Below, in pieces: positions 1 through 7,231 of a DNA stretch of 37,060 nucleotides; position 1 is the stretch's first letter; each line of letters starts with the position of its first letter. The stretch is from Paracoccaceae bacterium (GTDB taxonomy: Bacteria; Pseudomonadota; Alphaproteobacteria; Rhodobacterales; Rhodobacteraceae): the NCBI GenBank assembly GCA_016938875.1, contig JAFGTV010000042.1, forward strand, positions 1 through 37,060. The letters run 5' to 3'. A program made the translations under genes and the position numbers. A model generated the notes under the pieces. The model had not been told where the DNA came from and searched no databases. It worked only from the letters and a program-made list of their open reading frames with translations.

Positions 1-459
1 GATCAACTCGGATATCTGGCCCTGCCGCACCAGCGCGGGCGAATGCGCCCCGGTCGAGGCATCGGCGAACAGCATCTGCACGTCGCGAGCGCGCACGTCC
101 TTGCCCGCCACCTTATAGGCGGATCCCGCGTCACGGGTGATCCGGCGGACGATGTCCAGCATGTCGGCATCGTTGAACCCGGCCGGCGCCAGCCGTTCGG
201 TATTGTCGATTTGCAGGCTGACCTCGGCGAAATTGCGCGCCGGGCGGGTCGCGGTCCCGGCAAAGATCACGTCCTCCATCCCGCCGCCGCGCATCGCGGT
301 GGGACGGTTTTCGCCCATCACCCAGCGCAAGGCCTCCAGCAGGTTGGACTTGCCACAGCCATTGGGCCCGACCACGCCGGTCAGCCCCTCGGCGATCACC
401 AGATCGGTCGGGTCCACAAAGCTTTTGAAGCCATTGAGCTTGAGGCGGGTGAAACGCAC
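1..459 (-). CDS. smc: Chromosome segregation protein SMC, N-terminal part (cut by the window edge)
   Basis: SMC is an ATPase that compacts and segregates the chromosome with ScpA/ScpB. Only the N-terminal head is present here. It shows the opening [19 protein letters not shown], the Walker A loop [20 protein letters not shown], and further head sequence up to [12 protein letters not shown] at base 1, where the reading frame is still open. I place the start at the GTG at 459, because SMC proteins of this group usually begin M-R-F and an AGGA lies about 10 nt upstream. An in-frame ATG at 516 would add 19 low-complexity residues ([19 protein letters not shown]) and cannot be excluded. The next gene is divergent, and the gap between them holds a DnaA-box-like sequence. 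Confidence 0.93.
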   Translation of the reverse strand, partial: MRFTRLKLNGFKSFVDPTDLVIAEGLTGVVGPNGCGKSNLLEALRWVMGENRPTAMRGGGMEDVIFAGTATRPARNFAEVSLQIDNTERLAPAGFNDADMLDIVRRITRDAGSAYKVAGKDVRARDVQMLFADASTGAHSPALVRQGQISELI

Positions 460-557
460 GGGGTCGCTGTCCTGATTCCCTTGTTTACCCGTTGATCCTT
501 TGGGCGCGGCGGTCATGAGTCAAGCGTGCCACCCATCATCTGCCCCAAACTAGGCGG

Positions 558-566
558 TTATCCACA
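558..566 (+). promoter_or_regulatory. DnaA-box-like sequence upstream of smc
   Basis: TTATCCACA is identical to the strict DnaA box consensus known from E. coli. It lies in the divergent gap between smc and a GNAT gene. Only one copy is seen, so this is not an origin; DnaA acting as a regulator of smc is inference. Confidence 0.35.
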
Positions 567-612
567 AGATATTGCGGGTTTTGGGCCCCGCGCGGGTGCG
601 GCAGCCCCGGCC

Positions 613-642
613 TTGACCCCCGCGGGCCGGGCTTGGTTAACT
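613..642 (+). promoter_or_regulatory. Candidate sigma-70-like promoter for the GNAT gene
   Basis: TTGACC (613-618), an 18-nt spacer and TTAACT (637-642) lie about 33 nt before the ATG at 675. The -35 is close to consensus and the -10 is weak. Confidence 0.3.
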
Positions 643-674
643 GGGGTACGGGCCAAACATCCGGGGGGCTGGCA

Positions 675-1178
675 ATGGCTGTGACGATCCGAACCGAGAA
701 CCCGCTTTCGCCAGAGGGGCGCGCCCTGATCGAGGCCAGCGAAGCGGCCTTGCGCGCGGTCTTCCCGCCCGAGGAATGCTTCAGCTTTTCCGCCGAGGAA
801 CTGGCGGGCAAGGGCACCCAGTTCATGGTGGCCCGGCAGGACGGCGTGCCGGTGGGCTGTGTGGCGCTGGTCGATCAGGGCGGGTATGGCGAGGTCAAGC
901 GGCTGTTCGTGCACCGGGATGCGCGTGGAACCGGGATCGGTCGGGCGCTGATGGATGAGCTGGAACAAGCCGCGCGCGACATCGGGCTGGGCTGCCTGTG
1001 CCTGGAAACCGGCGCGGCCCTGTCAGAGGCTGTGAGCCTGTATCGCGCGATGGGCTATCACGAGCGGGCGGCCTTTGGCGGCTATCCCGACATCCCCTCC
1101 AACATGTTCCTGCAAAAGCGGGTGGGTCATTCCTTTGCCCATTCCGGCGCGCTCGAGGGGCACGCGATCTGCGCATAG
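675..1178 (+). CDS. GNAT family N-acetyltransferase
   Basis: The predicted protein has 167 residues and transfers an acetyl group from acetyl-CoA to an amine; the substrate is unknown. The acetyl-CoA pyrophosphate loop is clear in VKRLFVHRDARGTGIGRALMDEL (the R/Q-x-x-G-x-G/A motif), preceded by the beta strand VPVGCVALVDQGG and followed by the family-typical end LYRAMGYHERAAFGGYPD. The ATG at 675 is chosen over an in-frame upstream start at 633 because a GGGGGG-rich Shine-Dalgarno precedes it and the 14 extra residues do not look like a GNAT start. The last ~17 codons (after FLQKRV) overlap the end of a convergent lipoprotein gene and may be a non-conserved tail. Confidence 0.85.
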   Translation: MAVTIRTENPLSPEGRALIEASEAALRAVFPPEECFSFSAEELAGKGTQFMVARQDGVPVGCVALVDQGGYGEVKRLFVHRDARGTGIGRALMDELEQAARDIGLGCLCLETGAALSEAVSLYRAMGYHERAAFGGYPDIPSNMFLQKRVGHSFAHSGALEGHAICA

Positions 1179-1441
1179 ATCACCGCCGGATCGCCGGACA
1201 GGGTGCCCGGGCGGATCGTGCAGCCGGTGGCCTGTTCCATGGCCGCGAACGCGCGCGCCATCACGCCCTTTCGCCGCTCTACATTCAGACGAATCGCCTG
1301 GGCGCGGTCGCCGTTTTGGCGCACGGCAAAGGTTGACCCGTCGACCGTGACGCGGGTTGCGGGGTGCCCGGCAAATCCCGGCCCCGGCGCGTCGCACGCA
1401 CCAAGCGCCACCAAAACCCCAATATACAAAAGCCATTTCAT
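1127..1441 (-). CDS. Small predicted lipoprotein, function unknown
   Basis: The predicted protein has 104 residues. It starts with a lipoprotein signal: MKW, a hydrophobic stretch LLYIGVLVALG, and the lipobox LGAC with the acceptor Cys at about residue 16. The mature part is short, contains two further cysteines (CTIRPG and IACP) and has no domain I recognise. An upstream in-frame start at 1504 would put the signal peptide 21 residues inside the protein, so the ATG at 1441 is preferred. The 3' end overlaps the end of the GNAT gene by 52 bp. A perfect CtrA-type site lies 24-38 bp upstream of the start. Confidence 0.75.
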   Translation of the reverse strand: MKWLLYIGVLVALGACDAPGPGFAGHPATRVTVDGSTFAVRQNGDRAQAIRLNVERRKGVMARAFAAMEQATGCTIRPGTLSGDPAVIYAQIACPSSAPEWAKE

Positions 1442-1464
1442 CGCGCCATTGAACCTGGCCAAGG

Positions 1465-1480
1465 TTAACGGCGAATTAAT
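1465..1480 (-). promoter_or_regulatory. CtrA-type binding site (TTAA-N7-TTAAC)
   Basis: Read on the minus strand the sequence is TTAATTCGCCGTTAAC: TTAA, seven bases, then TTAAC. This is the full-length consensus of the alphaproteobacterial master regulator CtrA. It lies directly before the lipoprotein gene starting at 1441, where it would overlap or border a promoter. TTAA is rare in this GC-rich window and no other such pair was found. Confidence 0.5.
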
Positions 1481-1503
1481 GCCGCCGACCGCGTGGCGGC
1501 GCA

Positions 1504-1532
1504 TTGACGCAATTGCACTATTTCAGATATCG
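1504..1532 (+). promoter_or_regulatory. Candidate promoter for the membrane-protein gene at 1577
   Basis: TTGACG (1504-1509), a 17-nt spacer and ATATCG (1527-1532) give a good -35 and a poor -10. The gene's GGGAG ribosome-binding site is at 1566-1570. Confidence 0.3.
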
Positions 1533-1576
1533 GTTTAAAACACATTCCAATTTACGAATATCAATGGGAGCAACCA

Positions 1577-2791
1577 ATGCCCTCCACTCTCGTGCGGCCT
1601 GCGGACCGCTATTCGCCGCTCTACTTCCTCGCCTCGCTTGGTGCGGGCGGGCTTGCGGTGACCTTCTTCATGTATCTTTTCTTTTGGGTGGCGCATCCCG
1701 GCCAGCCCGTCCCGGTGTTCGAGGATGTGGCCCGCGCCTTTGCCGGGGGTGGGCTGCTGACCCGCGGGATGATCGTGATCGCCTATCTCGGCATCGCGAT
1801 CCTGTCGTTTTACAACATCAAGCTGCTGATCTGGAACATCGCCCAGTATCGCCGCCTCAAGGGCACCGCCCAGTGGCAAGAGTTGACCAGCACCAACGCG
1901 GAATCCCAGTTGCTGGCGATGCCGCTGGCCCTGGCGATGAGCGTGAATGTCGGCTTTGTCATCGGCATGGCCTTTGTTCCGCGGATGTGGAGCGTGGTGG
2001 AATACCTCTTTCCGCTGGCGCTGATCGCGTTCGGTCTGATCGGGGTGCTGGCGCTGCGTCAGTTGGGCGATTTCCTGGGCCGGGTGCTGACCAAGGGCGG
2101 CGTGTTCGACGTGACCGCGCATAACTCGTTCGCCCAACTCTTGCCGACCTTTGCGCTGGCGATGGTGGCGGTCGGCTTTGCCGCGCCGTCGTCGATGAGC
2201 ACGCTGCCGTTGACCGCCGGGATCAGCCTGGTCGGTTCTACCTTCTTTGGGGTGGCGGCGATGGTCTATGGCGTGGTGGCCGCGATCACCGGCATCAACT
2301 CGATGCTGCATTACGGCACGTCGCGCGAATCCGGGCCGACGCTGATGGTGGTGATCCCGATCATGACCGTGCTGGGGATCATGTTCCTGCGCCAGGAACA
2401 CGGCATGCACGTCACCTTTGGCGCGGAAACGGCGGCGGTCGAGACGCTGGTATTCCTGTCACGGCTGATGGCGGTGCAAGTGGTGTTTCTGTTGCTGGGC
2501 TTTGTGGTGATGAACCGGCAGGGCTACTGGGGGCAGTACATCTTTGGCACAGAGAACTCGGCCGGGGCCTATGCGTTGGTCTGTCCGGGGGTGGCGTTGT
2601 CGGTGATGCTGCATTTCTGGCTGAACAAGGGCTTGGTGGCCGCCGGGCTGATCGACAAGTTCTCGCCGGCCTTCTGGGCGATCTCGGCGCTGGCGGTGGC
2701 GATCCAGTTCGTGATGGTGTGGTTCGTGTTCCACCTCAACCGGCGCCACTTTGGCCGCCCGCGCGGATCACAGGCGGTCCCGGCGGAATAA
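1577..2791 (+). CDS. Ten-TM membrane protein, TDT/TsoY-like
   Basis: The 404-residue protein is an integral membrane protein with about ten hydrophobic helices (roughly residues 15-37, 65-90, 110-135, 140-160, 180-205, 210-240, 250-270, 285-310, 325-345 and 360-385). The helix count and length fit the tellurite-resistance/dicarboxylate transporter (TDT) fold. The N-terminal YSPLYFLASLGAGGLAVTFF resembles proteins I recall as TsoY family, but that name is from memory and unverified. No in-frame TGA is present, so this is not a selenoprotein version. The gene stands alone, with its own RBS (GGGAG) and a terminator directly after it. The substrate is unknown. Confidence 0.75.
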   Translation: MPSTLVRPADRYSPLYFLASLGAGGLAVTFFMYLFFWVAHPGQPVPVFEDVARAFAGGGLLTRGMIVIAYLGIAILSFYNIKLLIWNIAQYRRLKGTAQWQELTSTNAESQLLAMPLALAMSVNVGFVIGMAFVPRMWSVVEYLFPLALIAFGLIGVLALRQLGDFLGRVLTKGGVFDVTAHNSFAQLLPTFALAMVAVGFAAPSSMSTLPLTAGISLVGSTFFGVAAMVYGVVAAITGINSMLHYGTSRESGPTLMVVIPIMTVLGIMFLRQEHGMHVTFGAETAAVETLVFLSRLMAVQVVFLLLGFVVMNRQGYWGQYIFGTENSAGAYALVCPGVALSVMLHFWLNKGLVAAGLIDKFSPAFWAISALAVAIQFVMVWFVFHLNRRHFGRPRGSQAVPAE

Positions 2792-2807
2792 GCGGCCGAC
2801 AGGTTGC

Positions 2808-2837
2808 AACGGGCGGTCCTGCGGGGCCGCCCGTTTT
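2808..2837 (+). terminator. Intrinsic terminator after the ten-TM protein gene
   Basis: The arms AACGGGCGG (2808-2816) and CCGCCCGTT (2827-2835) pair perfectly around a 10-nt loop, followed by a short T run. It begins 17 nt after the stop codon. Confidence 0.75.
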
Positions 2838-2902
2838 GGTTCAGCGCCCCGCGGCCCATTGGTCGGATGCCAGAAAGGCACCGCAAGAGCATCTGGAAAC
2901 CG

Positions 2903-4558
2903 TCAGGCCCCTTCGCCCATGGCGCGGGCCTGCGACAGGGTAAAGCCGGTGGCCAAGGCCTCGGGGTCCAGCCGCAGGTCCACCACAAACGGACGGTCCG
3001 CCGCCAGCGCGCGGTCCATCGCGGCGGGAAACTCGGACTGCTCGGTCACAACCACGCCGTCGCCCCCATAGGCCCGGGCCAGCGCGGGATAGTCGGGGTT
3101 GGCCAGATCGGTCCCGCTGACCCGACCCGGATAGGTCCGTTCCTGGTGCATGCGGATCGTGCCATAGCGCCCGTTATTGGCCACGATCACCACCACGTTC
3201 GCGCCGTGCTGCATCGCCGTCGACATCTCGTTCAACGTCATCTGGAAACAGCCGTCGCCGGCCAGGCAGATCACCGGGCGGTCGGGATGTTCCAGCTTGG
3301 CCGAGATCGCGGCAGGAAAGCCGTATCCCATCGACCCCGAGGTAGGCGCCAACTGGGTGCCATAGCGTTTGAACCGGAAATAGCGATGCAGGAACGCGGC
3401 ATAGTTCCCCGCCCCGTTGGTCACGATCGCCTCGTCCGGCAGATGGGCCGATAGCCAGGCGATGACCTGTTCCATCTTGACCGCGCCGGGGGTCTCTTTG
3501 GGGCTGGACCAGGCATCGTAATCGGCGCGGGCGGCGGCGGTCCACTCGGCCCAGGGGCCGGGATGGCCGGGCAGGCGGGCCAGCGCGGTCAGCATCGCGG
3601 GCGCGGGCAGTGCGATGCCAGGATCGGGGCGCCAGATCCGGCCCAACTCATCAGGGTCGGGATGAACATGGATGATACGCGGTCCCGGCCGGGTCGGGTC
3701 CAGCAGGGTAAAGCCGTTGGTCGCGGTATCGCCCAGCCGGGTGCCCAGCGCCAGCACCAGGTCGGCCTGGGCCAGCCGCGCGCCCAGCTTGGGGTTCATC
3801 CCCACCCCCAGATCCCCGACATAGTGGGAATGGCGGTTGTCCATGTGCCCCTGGCGGCGAAAGGTGACGGCGACCGGCAGATCGAACCCTTCGGCAAAAC
3901 TGGCCAGATGGGTGGCGGCCCCGGCGGACCACTGCGACCCGCCCACGACCACCAGCGGACGCGATGCGTGGCTGAGTGCCGACAGAACGGCGCCGATCTG
4001 GTGCTCGCTGGCGGCGGCGGGCAGGCGGACGGGGGCGGCGATATCGGCCACCTCGGCCGACGCGCTCAGCATATCCTCGGGCAGGGCCAGCACGACCGGC
4101 CCCGGCCGCCCCGAGGTCGCGACATGGAACGCATGCGAGATATATTCGGCCAGCCGCTCGGTCTGATCGACCTCGGCCACCCATTTGACCAGAGGGCCGA
4201 AAAAGCTGCGATAGTTAACCTCTTGGAACGCCTCGCGGTCGCGATCGCCGCGCGCGATCTGTCCCACAAAGACGACCATGGGGGTGCTGTCCTGGCGGGC
4301 CACATGCAACCCGCTGGCGGCATTCGTGGCCCCCGGCCCCCGGGTGACGAACAGCACGCCGGGCGCGCCGGTCATCTTGCCATAGGCCTCGGCCATCATC
4401 GCGGCGCCGCCCTCTTGGCGGCAGACGATATTGGGGATGCCGGCATCGTAGAGACCATCCAGCGCGGCCAGGAAACTCTCTCCGGGCACCGAAAAGACCC
4501 GCTTTACCCCCTGAAGGACCAGTTGATCGGCCAGGATACGCCCGCCATGCCGCTGCAT
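2903..4558 (-). CDS. Acetolactate-synthase-like ThDP-dependent enzyme
   Basis: The 551-residue cytoplasmic enzyme has the three-domain plan of the acetolactate synthase / benzoylformate decarboxylase superfamily. The N-terminal Pyr domain carries the cofactor-activating Glu49 in RQEGGAAMMAE, a central domain follows, and the C-terminal PP domain has the ThDP/Mg motif GDG at 434-436 ending in NN at 461-462. It probably decarboxylates or ligates a 2-keto acid; the sequence does not settle which one. No regulatory small subunit gene (ilvH) is adjacent, so it is unlikely to be the biosynthetic IlvB. The ATG at 4558 has GGAG about 10 nt upstream; a TTG at 4567 lies too close to that site. It is divergent from the flavin reductase, sharing a mirrored leader sequence. 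Confidence 0.85.
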   Translation of the reverse strand: MQRHGGRILADQLVLQGVKRVFSVPGESFLAALDGLYDAGIPNIVCRQEGGAAMMAEAYGKMTGAPGVLFVTRGPGATNAASGLHVARQDSTPMVVFVGQIARGDRDREAFQEVNYRSFFGPLVKWVAEVDQTERLAEYISHAFHVATSGRPGPVVLALPEDMLSASAEVADIAAPVRLPAAASEHQIGAVLSALSHASRPLVVVGGSQWSAGAATHLASFAEGFDLPVAVTFRRQGHMDNRHSHYVGDLGVGMNPKLGARLAQADLVLALGTRLGDTATNGFTLLDPTRPGPRIIHVHPDPDELGRIWRPDPGIALPAPAMLTALARLPGHPGPWAEWTAAARADYDAWSSPKETPGAVKMEQVIAWLSAHLPDEAIVTNGAGNYAAFLHRYFRFKRYGTQLAPTSGSMGYGFPAAISAKLEHPDRPVICLAGDGCFQMTLNEMSTAMQHGANVVVIVANNGRYGTIRMHQERTYPGRVSGTDLANPDYPALARAYGGDGVVVTEQSEFPAAMDRALAADRPFVVDLRLDPEALATGFTLSQARAMGEGA

Positions 4559-4568
4559 ATCTCGCAAA

Positions 4569-4669
4569 CTCCGTTTGATGCGTCTGGAGCAACTTGCGCC
4601 AAGCCCGGGCCGGGGGCAACCCGGCGCTTGCCCCGCCCCCCCGACGGCTTAGGTGATGATCAAACGGAG
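4569..4669. repeat. 11-bp inverted repeat carrying both divergent ribosome-binding sites
   Basis: CTCCGTTTGAT (4569-4579) and ATCAAACGGAG (4659-4669) are perfect reverse complements, 79 bp apart. Each arm contains the Shine-Dalgarno GGAG of one of the two divergent genes (starts 4558 and 4676). Confidence 0.8.
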
Positions 4670-4675
4670 GGGCGC

Positions 4676-5218
4676 ATGTCCAAACACAGACTTCTGGGGA
4701 TTTCCGGCTCGCTGAGGACCGGATCCTACAATTCGCAACTGATCCGAGAGGCCGCGCGCCTGTTCGACCCGGCCGAGTTCGCCGAGGCCGACCTGCGGCT
4801 GCCCCTGTTCGACGAGGATCTAGAGGCCAAAGAGGGTATCCCGCCATCGGTGAAACGTCTGGCCGACCAGATCGCGGCGGCGGATGCGGTGATCATCGCG
4901 GGGCCGGAATACAACAAATCCATCTCGGGTGTGCTGAAGAACGCGCTGGACTGGGTCAGCCGGACCAAACCCAACCCCTGGGCGGACAAACCGGTGGCGA
5001 TCATGGCGGCGACCGGCGGACGGGCCGGCGGCGAGCGCACGCAATTTGCCCTGCGCCTGTGCCTGGTGCCGTTTCGTCCGCGCCTCTTGGCCGGCCCAGA
5101 GGTTCTGGTAGGCCAGACCAAGGATCAGTTCGACGAAACGGGGTGGCTGATCAATCCGGTCAACCTGGGGGCGCTGACCGATCTGATGACCGCACTGCGG
5201 GCCGAGATCGACCGCTAG
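4676..5218 (+). CDS. NADPH-dependent FMN reductase family protein
   Basis: The 180-residue flavodoxin-like protein is predicted to reduce FMN or quinone-type acceptors with NAD(P)H in the cytoplasm. It opens with the FMN phosphate loop GISGSLRTGSYNSQLI (residues 8-23) and contains the second FMN-contact signature GPEYNKSISGVLKNALDW (about residues 76-93). Both are diagnostic of the YieF/ChrR/ArsH type of reductases. The ATG at 4676 follows a strong ACGGAGG. The long open frame upstream of it is an antisense shadow of the ThDP gene. The physiological acceptor is not visible from the sequence. Confidence 0.88.
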   Translation: MSKHRLLGISGSLRTGSYNSQLIREAARLFDPAEFAEADLRLPLFDEDLEAKEGIPPSVKRLADQIAAADAVIIAGPEYNKSISGVLKNALDWVSRTKPNPWADKPVAIMAATGGRAGGERTQFALRLCLVPFRPRLLAGPEVLVGQTKDQFDETGWLINPVNLGALTDLMTALRAEIDR

Positions 5219-5269
5219 GCGCGCGCCCCTTCCGTTGCACCCCGCCGGGGCTGGGGCTAGCGTGAGGCC

Positions 5270-6076
5270 ATGGACCGGACCACGGCAAGAACCCAGACCA
5301 CGACCGACGCGATGGACCCCGCCCGCGCGGCGGCGCTGCATGCGGCGCTGGCGCTGGATGGCCCGCCGCCCGGGGCGGGCGACCCGCTGGCCCCGTTTTT
5401 CCACCAGGTCTATTTCTGGGATGCCCGCCCCCCGGCAGAGCTGGGGCGCGACGGCCACCCGGCAATCGGCGGCTTTATCCCCGATCTGGGGCTGCCGCGA
5501 CGGATGTGGGCCGGTGGCAGGCTGAGTTTTCACGCCCCCCTGCGCGCGGGCATCCCGGCGCACAAGACCACCACGATCCACGCGGTGACCCGCAAACAGG
5601 GGCGCACCGGGCCGCTGGCCTTTGTCACCCTGCGCCACCGCGTCACCCAAGGCGGCCAGCCCTGCGTGACCGAGGATCAGGACCTGGTCTATCGCGCCGA
5701 TCCCGCCCCCGGCACGCCGCCCCCGACACCGCCGCGCGATACCGCCACTGCCCAGGACAGCCAGACGTTGGCATTCTCGCCCACGCTCTTGTTTCGCTAC
5801 TCGGCGCTGACCTTCAACGGGCACCGCATCCACTATGACCGCGACTATTGCCGCACGGTCGAGGGGTATGACGGCCTGGTGGTGCACGGCCCGCTGCTGG
5901 CGCAACTGATGATGCTGCGCGCCGCCGCCCGCGCGCCGCTGACGGGTTTTTCGTTCCGCGCCCATGCGCCGCTCTTGGATCATGAGGTCGCAACGCTGTG
6001 TCGCGCGGATAATCGGCTGTGGGTTCGGGGCCCGCAGGATCGGCTGTGCATGTCCGCCGAGGTCACGCACGGCTGA
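5270..6076 (+). CDS. MaoC/FAS1-like hot-dog dehydratase, mesaconyl-C4-CoA hydratase-like
   Basis: The 268-residue protein looks like a double-hot-dog hydratase acting on an acyl-CoA thioester. The N-terminal half has the FAS1-like dehydratase features FIPDLGLPRRMWAGGRLSFH. The C-terminal half has the R-hydratase-like segment FNGHRIHYDRDYCRTVEGYDGLVVHGPLLAQLM, with the Asp/His pair expected at the active site. This layout matches mesaconyl-C4-CoA hydratase (Meh) and related itaconyl-CoA hydratases; which substrate applies here is inference. The ATG at 5270 has GTGAGG just upstream. It lies 51 bp after the flavin reductase and could be co-transcribed. It converges on rnhA. Confidence 0.75.
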   Translation: MDRTTARTQTTTDAMDPARAAALHAALALDGPPPGAGDPLAPFFHQVYFWDARPPAELGRDGHPAIGGFIPDLGLPRRMWAGGRLSFHAPLRAGIPAHKTTTIHAVTRKQGRTGPLAFVTLRHRVTQGGQPCVTEDQDLVYRADPAPGTPPPTPPRDTATAQDSQTLAFSPTLLFRYSALTFNGHRIHYDRDYCRTVEGYDGLVVHGPLLAQLMMLRAAARAPLTGFSFRAHAPLLDHEVATLCRADNRLWVRGPQDRLCMSAEVTHG

Positions 6077-6077
6077 T

Positions 6078-6099
6078 CTTTTCCTTGGGAAAATACTGA
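6078..6099 (-). repeat. Post-gene element, copy 1 (downstream of rnhA)
   Basis: On the minus strand this reads AGTATTTTCCCAAGGAAAAG, in the same orientation as rnhA, which ends at 6127. It is the most diverged of four similar copies (others at 17465, 20939 and 28407) and shares TATTTTC..CCAAG. Confidence 0.4.
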
Positions 6100-6126
6100 C
6101 GGCCGATCCGTGCCGCCCGCGCAACG

Positions 6127-6579
6127 CTAGCGTTTGAAGGGGGCCATCCCAGCGCGCGCCAATTCATCGGCACGCTCGTTCTCGGGGTGGCCGGCATGGC
6201 CCTTGACCCATTCCCAGATCACGTCATGCCCCGCCTGAGCCGCGTCCAGCCGCATCCATAGCTCGGCATTCTTGACCGGCTTTTTCGAGGCGGTTTTCCA
6301 ACCGTTGCGCTTCCAGCCATGGATCCAGCCGGTGACGCCGTTCTTTACATAGGTGCTGTCGGTCACGATGGTGATCCGCGAGGGACGCTTGAGGCTCTCC
6401 AGCGCGTTGATCGCGGCCAACAGTTCCATCCGATTGTTGGTCGTCGGGGACTCGCCGCCGGACAGTTCGCGCTCTTTCAGAACGGTCTCTCCCTCGCGGG
6501 CCTGCATCAGCACACCCCAGCCGCCCGGGCCGGGGTTTCCGCTGCACGCGCCGTCGGTATAGGCGAAAAGCTCTGGCAT
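6127..6579 (-). CDS. rnhA: Ribonuclease HI
   Basis: The 150-residue enzyme cleaves the RNA strand of RNA-DNA hybrids (R-loops, Okazaki primers). All catalytic carboxylates are present: Asp9 in [15 protein letters not shown], Glu52 in NNRMELLAA, Asp74 in VTDSTYV and Asp138 in NERADELA, together with His128 in VKGHAGH. The basic handle region ([18 protein letters not shown], about 87-104) is also intact. The length equals that of E. coli RNase HI. The ATG at 6579 has AGGGGA 8 nt upstream; a GTG one codon earlier is a weaker alternative. It is monocistronic or follows the methyltransferase pair located upstream on the same strand. Confidence 0.96.
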   Translation of the reverse strand: MPELFAYTDGACSGNPGPGGWGVLMQAREGETVLKERELSGGESPTTNNRMELLAAINALESLKRPSRITIVTDSTYVKNGVTGWIHGWKRNGWKTASKKPVKNAELWMRLDAAQAGHDVIWEWVKGHAGHPENERADELARAGMAPFKR

Positions 6580-6631
6580 CACCGCGTCCCCTGTTGTGGA
6601 ACCGGGGGTTTAGGGGCGGCGGGCGGGCGGG

Positions 6632-7231
6632 TCAATCGCGCCGCGCCCGGATAAAGCCGCTATCGTCCGGGGTGCCGTCAAACCCCATGGTCGGGGCGAC
6701 CTCTTCGGCCTCGATGCGGAACCCGGCACCGGTCAGCAGCGCGCGCAACTCGTCCATGCTGACATAGGTATAAAGCCGCCCCAGCCGATCACGCCCCTCG
6801 CCTTTGCCCAGCTTCATCACCAGGTAAAGCTGCCCGTCGGGGCGCAGTGCGCGGTGGATCGCGGCCAGGTGCGCGGGCAGGGCGTCGCGTGGCGCGTGCA
6901 ACAGGCTGAAATGCGCCCAGACCCCGTCAAAGGCCGCCACATCGTCGAGCTCGGAAAAGCTGGCCACCCGCACATCCAGCCCATGGCGCGCGCGCGCGAC
7001 CTGGGCCATTTCGCGGCTGGCATCCATCGCGGTTACGGCCATCCCGGCATCGCGCATCGCCGCCGCCGCCCAGCCCGGCCCGCAGCCCAGGTCCAGCACG
7101 GCGCCCCCTGGGGGCAGAGTGGCGACAAAGCCGTCCAGCCGCCCGGCGGTCGCGTCGCCATGGTGGATCTGGGAATATTCCGCCGCCTTGGCGTCGTAGA
7201 CGGCCAAGGTTTGTGGGTCGGTCCCGTTCAC
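6632..7231 (-). CDS. Class I SAM-dependent methyltransferase
   Basis: The 199-residue protein has the Rossmann methyltransferase motifs: motif I VLDLGCGPGWAAAAM (about 46-60), an acidic end of strand 2 (AVTAMDASREM), and a motif IV-like segment FDGVWAHFSLLHAPRD. The substrate is unknown. It belongs to the broad Methyltransf_11/25 type. The start is the GTG at 7231, which overlaps the TGA of the upstream DUF3429 gene as GTGA, so translation is probably coupled. A longer open frame reading upstream on this strand is only the other frame of the DUF3429 gene. Confidence 0.85.
   Translation of the reverse strand: MNGTDPQTLAVYDAKAAEYSQIHHGDATAGRLDGFVATLPPGGAVLDLGCGPGWAAAAMRDAGMAVTAMDASREMAQVARARHGLDVRVASFSELDDVAAFDGVWAHFSLLHAPRDALPAHLAAIHRALRPDGQLYLVMKLGKGEGRDRLGRLYTYVSMDELRALLTGAGFRIEAEEVAPTMGFDGTPDDSGFIRARRD

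Noticed and set aside
1551-1564. FNR-like site TTTAC-GAAT-ATCAA before the 10-TM gene
   Set aside because: Only the right half matches TTGAT-N4-ATCAA; the left half fits 3 of 5. Too weak.
4559-4567. TTG start three codons upstream for the ThDP enzyme
   Set aside because: Only one base separates it from GGAG, too close for initiation, whereas the ATG at 4558 has about 10 nt.
4820-6124. 434-codon minus-strand open frame across the flavin reductase and hot-dog genes
   Set aside because: It overlaps two plus-strand genes with clear family motifs. The product is Arg/Gly/Gln-rich and looks random.
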